This document shows, piece after piece, positions 1 through 12,711 of a stretch of 64,000 nucleotides of DNA. Position 1 is the first letter of the stretch. Each line of letters begins with the position of its first letter. The translations under genes were made by a program, and so were the position numbers. Source of the DNA: Actinernus sp. WN-2022 (taxonomy: Eukaryota > Cnidaria > Anthozoa > Actiniaria > Actinernidae); assembly GCA_030867875.1 (NCBI GenBank), contig JAOWCC010000931.1:172046-236045 (forward strand). Reading direction: 5' to 3'. The notes below the pieces were generated by a model. That model searched no databases and had not been told where the DNA came from. It worked only from the letters and a program-made list of their open reading frames with translations.

Positions 1-2638
1 CTGCATCATCCTGCATCATCCTGCATCATCCTGCATCATCCTGCATCATCCTGCATCATCCTGCATTATCCTGCATCATCCTGCATCATCCTGCGTCATC
101 CTGCATCATCCTGCATCATCCTGCATCATCCTGCATTATCCTGCATCATCCTGCATCATCCTGCATCAGTCTGCGTTATCCTGCATCATCCTGCATCAGT
201 CAGCGTAATCCTGCTTAAAACTGGCCCATCCTAATTCATGCTGTCCAATCTTGGCATATCATGAACAAAATAAATAAATAAATAGAAATAAATAAAAAGA
301 AATAGAAATACATAAAGAAATGTATAAAACAAGTAACAAATAAATAAATTCAACGCATCCTCCTGTTTCATCCTGCATCATCCTGCATCATCCTGCATCA
401 ACCTGCATCATCCTGCATCATCCTGCATCATCCTGCATCATCCTGCATCATCCTGCATCATCCTGCATCATCCTGCATCATCCTGCATCATGCTGCATCA
501 TCCTGCATCAGTCGGCGTTATCCTGCATCATCCTGCATCAGTCTGCGTTATCCTGCTTCATACTGGCCCATCCTGATTCATGCTGTCCAATCTTGGCATA
601 TCATGAACAAAATAAATAAATAAATAGAAATAAATAAAAAAATAGAAATACATAAAGAAATGTATAAAACAAGTAACAAATAAATAAATACAACGCATCC
701 TCCTCTTTCATCCTACATCATCGTGCATCATCGTGCATCACTGTGCATCAATCTGCATCACCGTGCATCATCGTGCATCATCGTGCATCATCGTGCATCA
801 ACCTGCACCATCCTGCATCATCCTGCATCATCCTGCATCATCCTACATCATCCTGCATCAGTCTGCGTTATCCTGATTCATGCTGTCCAATCTTGGCATA
901 TCATGAACAAAATAAATAAATAAATAGAAATAAATAAAAATAAATAGAAATACATAAAGAAATGTATAAAAAATTAACAAATAAATAAATACAACGCATC
1001 CTCCTCTTTCATCCTACATCATCGTGCATCATCGTGCATCACCGTGCATCAATCTGCATCACCGTGCATCATCGTGCATCATCCTGCATCAACCTGCATC
1101 ATCCTGCATCATCCTGCATCATCCTGCATCAGTCTGCGTTATCCTTCATCAGTCTGCGTTATCCTCCATCATCCTGCTTCATACTGGCCCATCCTGATTC
1201 ATGCTGTCCAATCTTGGCATATCATGAACAAAATAAATAAATAAATAGAAATAAATAAAAAGAAATAGAAATACATAAAGAAATGTATAAAACAAATAAC
1301 AAATAAATAAATTCAACGCATCCTCCTCTTTCATCCTGCATCATCCTGCATCATCCTGCATCATCCTGCATCATCGTGCATCACCGTGCATCAATCTGCA
1401 TCACCGTGCATCATCGTGCATCATCGTGCATCAACCTGCATCATCCTGCATCATCCTGCATCATCCTGCATCATCCTGCATCATCCTGCATCATCCTGCA
1501 TCATTCTGCATCATCCTGCATCATCCTGCATCATCCTGCATCATCCTGCATCATCCTGCATCATCCTGCATCATCCTGCATCAGTCTGCGTTATCCTGCA
1601 TCAGTCTGCGTTATCCTCCATCATCCTGCTTCATACTGGCCCATCCTGATTCATGCTGTCCAATCTTGGCATATCATGAACAAAATAAATAAATAAATAG
1701 AAATAAATAAAAAGAAATAGAAATACATAAAGAAATGTATAAAACAAATAACAAATAAATAAATTCAACGCATCCTCCTCTTTCATCCTGCATCATCCTG
1801 CATTATCCTGCATCATCCTGCATCATCCTGCATCACCCTGCATCATCCTGCATCATCCTGCATCATCCTGCATCATCCTGCATCATCCTGCATCATCCTG
1901 CATCATCCTGCATCATCCTGCATCATCCTGCATCATCCTGCATCAGTCTGCGTTATCCTCCATCATTCTGCATCAGTCTGCGTTATCCTGATTCATGCTG
2001 TCCAATCTTGGCATATCATGAACAAAATAAATAAATAAATAGAAATAAATAAAAAGAAATAGAAATACATAAAGAAATGTATAAAAAAATAACAAATAAA
2101 TAAATACAACGCATCCTCCTCTTTCATCCTACATCATCGTGCATCATCGTGCATCAATCTGCATGACCGTGCATCATCGTGCATCATCGTGCATCAACCT
2201 GCATCATCCTGCATCATCCTGCATCATCCTGCATCATCGTGCATCAACCTGCATCATCCTGCATCATCCTGCATCATCCTGCATCATTCGGCATCATCCT
2301 GCATCATCCTGCATCATCCTGCATCATCCTGCATCATCCTGCATCATCCTGCATCATCCTGCATCATCCTGCATCATCCTGCATCATCCTGCATCATCCT
2401 GCATCATCCTGCATCATCCTGCATCATCCTGCATCATCCTGCATCATCCTGCATCAGTCGGCGTTATCCTGCATCATCCTGCATCAGTCTGCGTTATCCT
2501 GCTTCATACTGGCCCATCCTGATTCATGCTGTCCAATCTTGGCATATCATGAACAAAATAAATAAATAAATAGAAATAAATAAAAAGAAATAGAAATACA
2601 TAAAGAAATGTATAAAACAAGTAACAAATAAATAAATA
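1..2638 (+). repeat. Block a-b-c-d-e-f-g, copy 1 (partial unit plus U1-U6)
   Basis: The left edge is the 3' part of a type-a unit (cattatcc at 66, cgtcatcc at 94, cagtcagcg at about 198). It is followed by b (351, 340 bp), c (691, 301), d (992, 322), e (1314, 452), f (1766, 341) and g (2107, 532). The first spacer ends in the private form cctcctgtttcatcc, shared only with 7326 in this window. Positions 1 to about 2420 match 6976 to about 9395 at a constant offset of 6975. The g unit then ends differently, in cagtcggcg. Confidence 0.88.
1034..1125 (+). repeat. Type example of the 5' edge block (cgtg variants)
   Basis: In most units the first 60-120 bp after the spacer are variant monomers in which the leading c becomes g (gtgcatcatc, gtgcatcacc), mixed with gtgcatcaat and ctgcatcaac. 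The order is nearly fixed: cgtg, cgtg, caccgtg, caatctg, caccgtg, then cgtg copies and caacctg. Types a-e, g-l and most right-half types carry it; types b, f and Y and the short units at 25039 and 26274 lack it. This block contains the unit's first CpG sites, which the consensus monomer lacks. Confidence 0.88.
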
Positions 2639-3822
2639 CAACGCATCCTCCTCTTTCATCCTGCATCATCCTGCATCATCCTGCATCACCGTGCATCATC
2701 GTGCATCACCGTGCATCAATCTGCATCACCGTGCATCATCGTGCACCATCGTGCATCATCGTGCATCAACCTGCACCATCCTGCATCATCCTGCATCATC
2801 CTGCATCATCCTGCATCATCCTGCATCATCCTGCATCATCCTGCATCATCCTGCATTATCCTGCATCATCCTGCATCATCCTGCGTCATCCTGCATCATC
2901 CTGCATCATCCTGCATCATCCTGCATTATCCTGCATCATCCTGCATCATCCTGCATCAGTCTGCGTTATCCTGCATCATCCTGCATCAGTCAGCGTAATC
3001 CTGCTTAAAACTGGCCCATCCTAATTCATGCTGTCCAATCTTGGCATATCATGAACAAAATAAATAAATAAATAGAAATAAATAAAAAGAAATAGAAATA
3101 CATAAAGAAATGTATAAAACAAGTAACAAATAAATAAATTCAACGCATCCTCCTCTTTCATCCTGCATCATCCTGCATCATCCTGCATCAACCTGCATCA
3201 TCCTGCATCATCCTGCATCATCCTGCATCATCCTGCATCATCCTGCATCATCCTGCATCATCCTGCATCATCCTGCATCATCCTGCATCATCCTGCATCA
3301 TGCTGCATCATCCTGCATCAGTCGGCGTTATCCTGCATCATCCTGCATCAGTCTGCGTTATCCTGCTTCATACTGGCCCATCCTGATTCATGCTGTCCAA
3401 TCTTGGCATATCATGAACAAAATAAATAAATAAATAGAAATAAATAAAAAAATAGAAATACATAAAGAAATGTATAAAACAAGTAACAAATAAATAAATA
3501 CAACGCATCCTCCTCTTTCATCCTACATCATCGTGCATCATCGTGCATCACCGTGCATCAATCTGCATCACCGTGCATCATCGTGCATCATCCTGCATCA
3601 ACCTGCATCATCCTGCATCATCCTGCATCATCCTGCATCAGTCTGCGTTATCCTTCATCAGTCTGCGTTATCCTCCATCATCCTGCTTCATACTGGCCCA
3701 TCCTGATTCATGCTGTCCAATCTTGGCATATCATGAACAAAATAAATAAATAAATAGAAATAAATAAAAAGAAATAGAAATACATAAAGAAATGTATAAA
3801 ACAAGTAACAAATAAATAAATA
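2639..3822 (+). repeat. Block a-b-d (U7-U9)
   Basis: Type a (2639, 502 bp) carries cattatcc and cgtcatcc and ends in cagtcagcgtaatcc then cttaaaactgg. Type b (3141, 360 bp) has no cgtg block, a catgctgc near its end and cagtcggcg. Type d (3501, 322 bp) ends in ccttcatcagtc. The a-b pair is repeated at once at 3823-4684 with the same two lengths, so about 1184 bp was duplicated in tandem. Confidence 0.87.
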
Positions 3823-4684
3823 CAACGCATCCTCCTCTTTCATCCTGCATCATCCTGCATCATCCTGCATCACCGTGCATCATCGTGCATCACCGTGCAT
3901 CAATCTGCATCACCGTGCATCATCGTGCACCATCGTGCATCATCGTGCATCAACCTGCACCATCCTGCATCATCCTGCATCATCCTGCATCATCCTGCAT
4001 CATCCTGCATCATCCTGCATCATCCTGCATCATCCTGCATTATCCTGCATCATCCTGCATCATCCTGCGTCATCCTGCATCATCCTGCATCATCCTGCAT
4101 CATCCTGCATTATCCTGCATCATCCTGCATCATCCTGCATCAGTCTGCGTTATCCTGCATCATCCTGCATCAGTCAGCGTAATCCTGCTTAAAACTGGCC
4201 CATCCTAATTCATGCTGTCCAATCTTGGCATATCATGAACAAAATAAATAAATAAATAGAAATAAATAAAAAGAAATAGAAATACATAAAGAAATGTATA
4301 AAACAAGTAACAAATAAATAAATTCAACGCATCCTCCTCTTTCATCCTGCATCATCCTGCATCATCCTGCATCAACCTGCATCATCCTGCATCATCCTGC
4401 ATCATCCTGCATCATCCTGCATCATCCTGCATCATCCTGCATCATCCTGCATCATCCTGCATCATCCTGCATCATCCTGCATCATGCTGCATCATCCTGC
4501 ATCAGTCGGCGTTATCCTGCATCATCCTGCATCAGTCTGCGTTATCCTGCTTCATACTGGCCCATCCTGATTCATGCTGTCCAATCTTGGCATATCATGA
4601 ACAAAATAAAAAAATAAATAGAAATAAATAAAAAAATAGAAATACATAAAGAAATGTATAAAACAAGTAACAAATAAATAAATA
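3823..4684 (+). repeat. Block a-b, tandem copy (U10-U11)
   Basis: The lengths 502 and 360 bp equal those at 2639 and 3141, and the diagnostic variants are the same. The spacer after U11 has a private t-to-a change at about 4611 (aaaataaaaaaataa), which marks this copy. Confidence 0.87.
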
Positions 4685-5950
4685 CAACGCATCCTCCTCT
4701 TTCATCCTACATCATCGTGCATCATCGTGCATCACCGTGCATCAATCTGCATCACCGTGCATCATCGTGCATCATCGTGCATCATCGTGCATCAACCTGC
4801 ACCATCCTGCATCATCCTGCATCATCCTGCATCATCCTGCATCATCCTACATCATCCTGCATCAGTCTGCGTTATCCTGATTCATGCTGTCCAATCTTGG
4901 CATATCATGAACAAAATAAATAAATAAATAGAAATAAATAAAAATAAATAGAAATACATAAAGAAATGTATAAAAAATTAACAAATAAATAAATACAACG
5001 CATCCTCCTCTTTCATCCTACATCATCGTGCATCATCGTGCATCACCGTGCATCAATCTGCATCACCGTGCATCATCGTGCATCATCCTGCATCAACCTG
5101 CATCATCCTGCATCATCCTGCATCATCCTGCATCAGTCTGCGTTATCCTTCATCAGTCTGCGTTATCCTCCATCATCCTGCTTCATACTGGCCCATCCTG
5201 ATTCATGCTGTCCAATCTTGGCATATCATGAACAAAATAAATAAATAAATAGAAATAAATAAAAAGAAATAGAAATACATAAAGAAATGTATAAAACAAA
5301 TAACAAATAAATAAATTCAACGCATCCTCCTCTTTCATCCTACATCATCGTGCATCATCGTGCATCACCGTGCATCAATCTGCATCACCGTGCATCATCG
5401 TGCATCATCGTGCATCATCGTGCATCAACCTGCACCATCCTGCATCATCCTGCATCATCCTGCATCATCCTGCATCATCCTACATCATCCTGCATCAGTC
5501 TGCGTTATCCTGATTCATGCTGTCCAATCTTGGCATATCATGAACAAAATAAATAAATAAATAGAAATAAATAAAAATAAATAGAAATACATAAAGAAAT
5601 GTATAAAAAATTAACAAATAAATAAATACAACGCATCCTCCTCTTTCATCCTACATCATCGTGCATCATCGTGCATCACCGTGCATCAATCTGCATCACC
5701 GTGCATCATCGTGCATCATCCTGCATCAACCTGCATCATCCTGCATCATCCTGCATCATCCTGCATCAGTCTGCGTTATCCTTCATCAGTCTGCGTTATC
5801 CTCCATCATCCTGCTTCATACTGGCCCATCCTGATTCATGCTGTCCAATCTTGGCATATCATGAACAAAATAAATAAATAAATAGAAATAAATAAAAAGA
5901 AATAGAAATACATAAAGAAATGTATAAAACAAATAACAAATAAATAAATT
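4685..5950 (+). repeat. Tandem c-d pairs (U12-U13 and U14-U15)
   Basis: Two c-d pairs lie back to back, each 311 plus 322 bp (4685-5317, 5318-5950). Type c has caccatcc and a late ctacatcatcc and leaves straight into the spacer; type d ends in ccttcatcagtc. U14 carries the wrong upstream spacer for a c unit, which places the duplication joint at about 5318-5341 (see findings). Confidence 0.88.
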
Positions 5951-6823
5951 CAACGCATCCTCCTCTTTCATCCTGCATCATCCTGCATCATCCTGCATCA
6001 TCCTGCATCATCGTGCATCACCGTGCATCAATCTGCATCACCGTGCATCATCGTGCATCATCGTGCATCAACCTGCATCATCCTGCATCATCCTGCATCA
6101 TCTTGCATCATCCTGCATCATCCTGCATCATCCTGCATCATTCTGCATCATCCTGCATCATCCTGCATCATCCTGCATCATCCTGCATCATCCTGCATCA
6201 TCCTGCATCATCCTGCATCATCCTGCATCATCCTGCATCAGTCTGCGTTATCCTGCATCAGTCTGCGTTATCCTCCATCATCCTGCTTCATACTGGCCCA
6301 TCCTGATTCATGCTGTCCAATCTTGGCATATCATGAACAAAATAAATAAATAAATAGAAATAAATAAAAAGAAATAGAAATACATAAAGAAATGTATAAA
6401 AAATTAACAAATAAATAAATACAACGCATCCTCCTCTTTCATCCTACATCATCGTGCATCATCGTGCATCACCGTGCATCAATCTGCATCACCGTGCATC
6501 ATCGTGCGTCATCGTGCATCAACCTGCATCATCCTGCATCATCCTGTATCATCCTGCTTCATCCTGCATCATCCTGCATCAATCTGCATCATCCTGCATC
6601 ATCCTGCATCATCCTGCATCATCCTGCATCAGTCTGCGTTATCCTGCGTCATCCTGCATCAGTCTGCGTTATCCTCCATCATCCTGCTTCATACTGGCCC
6701 ATCCTGATTCATGCTGTCCAATCTTGGCATATCATGAACAAAATAAATAAATAAATAGAAATAAATAAAAAGAAATAGAAATACATAAAGAAATGTATAA
6801 AACAAGTAACAAATAAATAAATA
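5951..6823 (+). repeat. Units e and j (U16-U17)
   Basis: U16 (471 bp) is an e unit with two extra monomers and a private cttgcatc at about 6100. U17 (402 bp) is a j unit with cgtgcgtc, ctgtatcatcc, ctgcttcatcc and a second caatctg. U17 and the a-b units after it match 12320-13563 (U31-U33). Confidence 0.85.
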
Positions 6824-9612
6824 CAACGCATCCTCCTCTTTCATCCTGCATCATCCTGCATCATTCTGCATCACCGTGCATCATCGTGCATCACCGTGCA
6901 TCAATCTGCATCACCGTGCATCATCGTGCACCATCGTGCATCATCGTGCATCAACCTGCACCATCCTGCATCATCCTGCATCATCCTGCATCATCCTGCA
7001 TCATCCTGCATCATCCTGCATCATCCTGCATCATCCTGCATTATCCTGCATCATCCTGCATCATCCTGCGTCATCCTGCATCATCCTGCATCATCCTGCA
7101 TCATCCTGCATTATCCTGCATCATCCTGCATCATCCTGCATCAGTCTGCGTTATCCTGCATCATCCTGCATCAGTCAGCGTAATCCTGCTTAAAACTGGC
7201 CCATCCTAATTCATGCTGTCCAATCTTGGCATATCATGAACAAAATAAATAAATAAATAGAAATAAATAAAAAGAAATAGAAATACATAAAGAAATGTAT
7301 AAAACAAGTAACAAATAAATAAATTCAACGCATCCTCCTGTTTCATCCTGCATCATCCTGCATCATCCTGCATCAACCTGCATCATCCTGCATCATCCTG
7401 CATCATCCTGCATCATCCTGCATCATCCTGCATCATCCTGCATCATCCTGCATCATCCTGCATCATGCTGCATCATCCTGCATCAGTCGGCGTTATCCTG
7501 CATCATCCTGCATCAGTCTGCGTTATCCTGCTTCATACTGGCCCATCCTGATTCATGCTGTCCAATCTTGGCATATCATGAACAAAATAAATAAATAAAT
7601 AGAAATAAATAAAAAAATAGAAATACATAAAGAAATGTATAAAACAAGTAACAAATAAATAAATACAACGCATCCTCCTCTTTCATCCTACATCATCGTG
7701 CATCATCGTGCATCACTGTGCATCAATCTGCATCACCGTGCATCATCGTGCATCATCGTGCATCATCGTGCATCAACCTGCACCATCCTGCATCATCCTG
7801 CATCATCCTGCATCATCCTACATCATCCTGCATCAGTCTGCGTTATCCTGATTCATGCTGTCCAATCTTGGCATATCATGAACAAAATAAATAAATAAAT
7901 AGAAATAAATAAAAATAAATAGAAATACATAAAGAAATGTATAAAAAATTAACAAATAAATAAATACAACGCATCCTCCTCTTTCATCCTACATCATCGT
8001 GCATCATCGTGCATCACCGTGCATCAATCTGCATCACCGTGCATCATCGTGCATCATCCTGCATCAACCTGCATCATCCTGCATCATCCTGCATCATCCT
8101 GCATCAGTCTGCGTTATCCTTCATCAGTCTGCGTTATCCTCCATCATCCTGCTTCATACTGGCCCATCCTGATTCATGCTGTCCAATCTTGGCATATCAT
8201 GAACAAAATAAATAAATAAATAGAAATAAATAAAAAGAAATAGAAATACATAAAGAAATGTATAAAACAAATAACAAATAAATAAATTCAACGCATCCTC
8301 CTCTTTCATCCTGCATCATCCTGCATCATCCTGCATCATCCTGCATCATCGTGCATCACCGTGCATCAATCTGCATCACCGTGCATCATCGTGCATCATC
8401 GTGCATCAACCTGCATCATCCTGCATCATCCTGCATCATCCTGCATCATCCTGCATCATCCTGCATCATCCTGCATCATTCTGCATCATCCTGCATCATC
8501 CTGCATCATCCTGCATCATCCTGCATCATCCTGCATCATCCTGCATCATCCTGCATCAGTCTGCGTTATCCTGCATCAGTCTGCGTTATCCTCCATCATC
8601 CTGCTTCATACTGGCCCATCCTGATTCATGCTGTCCAATCTTGGCATATCATGAACAAAATAAATAAATAAATAGAAATAAATAAAAAGAAATAGAAATA
8701 CATAAAGAAATGTATAAAACAAATAACAAATAAATAAATTCAACGCATCCTCCTCTTTCATCCTGCATCATCCTGCATTATCCTGCATCATCCTGCATCA
8801 TCCTGCATCACCCTGCATCATCCTGCATCATCCTGCATCATCCTGCATCATCCTGCATCATCCTGCATCATCCTGCATCATCCTGCATCATCCTGCATCA
8901 TCCTGCATCATCCTGCATCAGTCTGCGTTATCCTCCATCATTCTGCATCAGTCTGCGTTATCCTGATTCATGCTGTCCAATCTTGGCATATCATGAACAA
9001 AATAAATAAATAAATAGAAATAAATAAAAAGAAATAGAAATACATAAAGAAATGTATAAAAAAATAACAAATAAATAAATACAACGCATCCTCCTCTTTC
9101 ATCCTACATCATCGTGCATCATCGTGCATCAATCTGCATGACCGTGCATCATCGTGCATCATCGTGCATCAACCTGCATCATCCTGCATCATCCTGCATC
9201 ATCCTGCATCATCGTGCATCAACCTGCATCATCCTGCATCATCCTGCATCATCCTGCATCATTCGGCATCATCCTGCATCATCCTGCATCATCCTGCATC
9301 ATCCTGCATCATCCTGCATCATCCTGCATCATCCTGCATCATCCTGCATCATCCTGCATCATCCTGCATCATCCTGCATCATCCTGCATCATCCTGCGTT
9401 ATCCTGCATCATCCTGCATCATCCTGCATCATCCTGCATCATCCTGCATCAGTCTGCGTTATCCTCCATCATTCTGCATCAGTCTGCGTTATCCTGATTC
9501 ATGCTGTCCAATCTTGGCATATCATGAACAAAAGAAATAAATAAATAGAAATAAATAAAAATAAATAGAAATACATAAAGAAATGTATAAAAAATTAACA
9601 AATAAATAAATA
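6824..9612 (+). repeat. Block a-b-c-d-e-f-g, copy 2 (U18-U24)
   Basis: Unit lengths are 502, 340, 301, 322, 452, 341 and 531 bp; the last six equal U1-U6 to within 1 bp. The c unit at 7666 shares the private cactgtg form with the one at 691. The final g unit ends in ctgcgttatcc and then ctccatcattctg, like the g units at 10707, 15883 and 18482, and unlike U6. Confidence 0.88.
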
Positions 9613-12600
9613 CAACGCATCCTCCTCTTTCATCCTACATCATCGTGCATCATCGTGCATCACCGTGCATCAATCTGCATCACCGTGCATCATCGTGCGT
9701 CATCGTGCATCAACCTGCATCATCCTGCATCATCCTGCATCATCCTGCATCATTCTGCATCATCCTGCATCATCCTGCATCATCCTGCATCATCCTGCAT
9801 CATCCTGCATCATCCTGCATCATTCTGCATCAGTCTGCGTTATCCTGATTCATGCTGTCCAATCTTGGCATATCATGAACAAAAGAAATAAATAAATAGA
9901 AATAAATAAAAATAAATAGAAATACATAAAGAAATGTATAAAAAATTAACAAATAAATAAATACAACGCATCCTCCTCTTTCATCCTACATCATCGTGCA
10001 TCATCGTGCATCACCGTGCATCAATCTGCATCACCGTGCATCATCGTGCGTCATCGTGCATCAACCTGCATCATCCTGCATCATCCTGCATCATCCTGCA
10101 TCATTCTGCATCATCCTGCATCATCCTGCATCATCCTGCATCATCCTGCATCATCCTGCATCATCCTGCATCATCCTGCATCAGTCTGCGTTATCCTGCA
10201 TCAGTCTGCGTTATCCTCCATCATCCTGCTTCATACTGGCCCATCCTGATTCATGCTGTCCAATCTTGGCATATCATGAACAAAATAAATAAATAAATAG
10301 AAATAAATAAAAAGAAATAGAAATACATAAAGAAATGTATAAAACAAATAACAAATAAATAAATTCAACGCATCCTCCTCTTTCATCCTGCATCATCCTG
10401 CATTATCCTGCATCATCCTGCATCATCCTGCATCACCCTGCATCATCCTGCATCATCCTGCATCATCCTGCATCATCCTGCATCATCCTGCATCATCCTG
10501 CATCATCCTGCATCATCCTGCATCATCCTGCATCATCCTGCATCAGTCTGCGTTATCCTCCATCATTCTGCATCAGTCTGCGTTATCCTGATTCATGCTG
10601 TCCAATCTTGGCATATCATGAACAAAATAAATAAATAAATAGAAATAAATAAAAAGAAATAGAAATACATAAAGAAATGTATAAAAAAATAACAAATAAA
10701 TAAATACAACGCATCCTCCTCTTTCATCCTACATCATCGTGCATCATCGTGCATCAATCTGCATGACCGTGCATCATCGTGCATCATCGTGCATCAACCT
10801 GCATCATCCTGCATCATCCTGCATCATCCTGCATCATCGTGCATCAACCTGCATCATCCTGCATCATCCTGCATCATCCTGCATCATTCGGCATCATCCT
10901 GCATCATCCTGCATCATCCTGCATCATCCTGCATCATCCTGCATCATCCTGCATCATCCTGCATCATCCTGCACCATCCTGCATCATCCTGCATCATCCT
11001 GCATCATCCTGCATCATCCTGCATCATCCTGCGTTATCCTGCATCATCCTGCATCATCCTGCATCATCCTGCATCATCCTGCATCAGTCTGCGTTATCCT
11101 CCATCATTCTGCATCAGTCTGCGTTATCCTGATTCATGCTGTCCAATCTTGGCATATCATGAACAAAAGAAATAAATAAATAGAAATAAATAAAAATAAA
11201 TAGAAATACATAAAGAAATGTATAAAAAATTAACAAATAAATAAATACAACGCATCCTCCTCTTTCATCCTACATCATCGTGCATCATCGTGCATCACCG
11301 TGCATCAATCTGCATCACCGTGCATCATCGTGCATCATCCTGCATCAACCTGCATCATCCTGCATCATCGTGCGTCATCGTGCATCATCCTGCATCATCC
11401 TACATCATCCTGCATCATCCTGCATCATCCTGCATCATCCTGCATCATCCTGCATCATCCTGCATCATCCTGCATCATCCTGCATCATCCTGCATCATCC
11501 TGCATCATCCTGCATCATCCTGCATCATCCTGCATCATCCTGCTTCATCCTGCATCCTCCTGCATCACCGTGCATCAATCTGCATCACCGTGCATCATCG
11601 TGCATCATCGTGCATCATCGTGCATCAACCTGCACCATCCTGCATCATCCTGCATCATCCTGCATCATCCTGCATCATCCTGCATCATCCTGCATCAGTC
11701 TGCGTTATCCTGATTCATGCTGTCCAATCTTGGCATATCATGAACAAAATAAATAAATAAATAGAAATAAATAAAAATAAATAGAAATACATAAAGAAAT
11801 GTATAAAAAATTAACAAATAAATAAATACAACGCATCCTCCTCTTTCATCCTACATCATCGTGCATCATCGTGCATCACCGTGCATCAATCTGCATCACC
11901 GTGCATCATCGTGCATCATCCTGCATCAACCTGCATCATCCTGCATCATCGTGCGTCATCGTGCATCATCCTGCATCATCCTACATCATCCTGCATCATC
12001 CTGCATCATCCTGCATCATCCTGCATCATCCTGCATCATCCTGCATCATCCTGCATCATCCTGCATCATTCTGCATCATCCTGCATCATCCTGCATCATC
12101 CTGCATCATCCTGCATCATCCTGCATCATCCTGCATCAGTCGGCGTTATCCTGCATCATCCTGCATCAGTCTGCGTTATCCTGCTTCATACTGGCCCATC
12201 CTGATTCATGCTGTCCAATCTTGGCATATCATGAACAAAATAAATAAATAAATAGAAATAAATAAAAAGAAATAGAAATACATAAAGAAATGTATAAAAA
12301 ATTAACAAATAAATAAATACAACGCATCCTCCTCTTTCATCCTACATCATCGTGCATCATCGTGCATCACCGTGCATCAATCTGCATCACCGTGCATCAT
12401 CGTGCGTCATCGTGCATCAACCTGCATCATCCTGCATCATCCTGTATCATCCTGCTTCATCCTGCATCATCCTGCATCAATCTGCATCATCCTGCATCAT
12501 CCTGCATCATCCTGCATCAGTCTGCGTTATCCTGCGTCATCCTGCATCAGTCTGCGTTATCCTCCATCATCCTGCTTCATACTGGCCCATCCTGATTCAT

Positions 12601-12711
12601 GCTGTCCAATCTTGGCATATCATGAACAAAATAAATAAATAAATAGAAATAAATAAAAAGAAATAGAAATACATAAAGAAATGTATAAAACAAGTAACAA
12701 ATAAATAAATA
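9613..12711 (+). repeat. Block h-h-f-g-i-i-j (U25-U31)
   Basis: Two h units (9613, 351 bp; 9964, 402 bp) have cgtgcgtc and one cattctgc. Next come f (10366, 341), g (10707, 541), a fused double i unit (11248, 581), a normal i unit (11829, 491) and j (12320, 392). The f-g-i(double) run matches 18131-19603. The g unit here has a private ctgcaccatcc at about 10973. Confidence 0.85.
11248..11828 (+). repeat. Fused i unit with a second internal 5' edge block (U29)
   Basis: After a normal i-type first half, positions 11541-11570 read ctgcttcatcc, tgcatcctcc, tgcatcaccg. A second complete 5' edge block then starts in the middle of the unit. The pieces resemble the 3' end of one unit (ctgcttcat) and the 5' start of the next (gcatcctcc), with the A-rich spacer missing between them. 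The same joint is present at 16424-16934 and 19033-19603. Confidence 0.8.
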
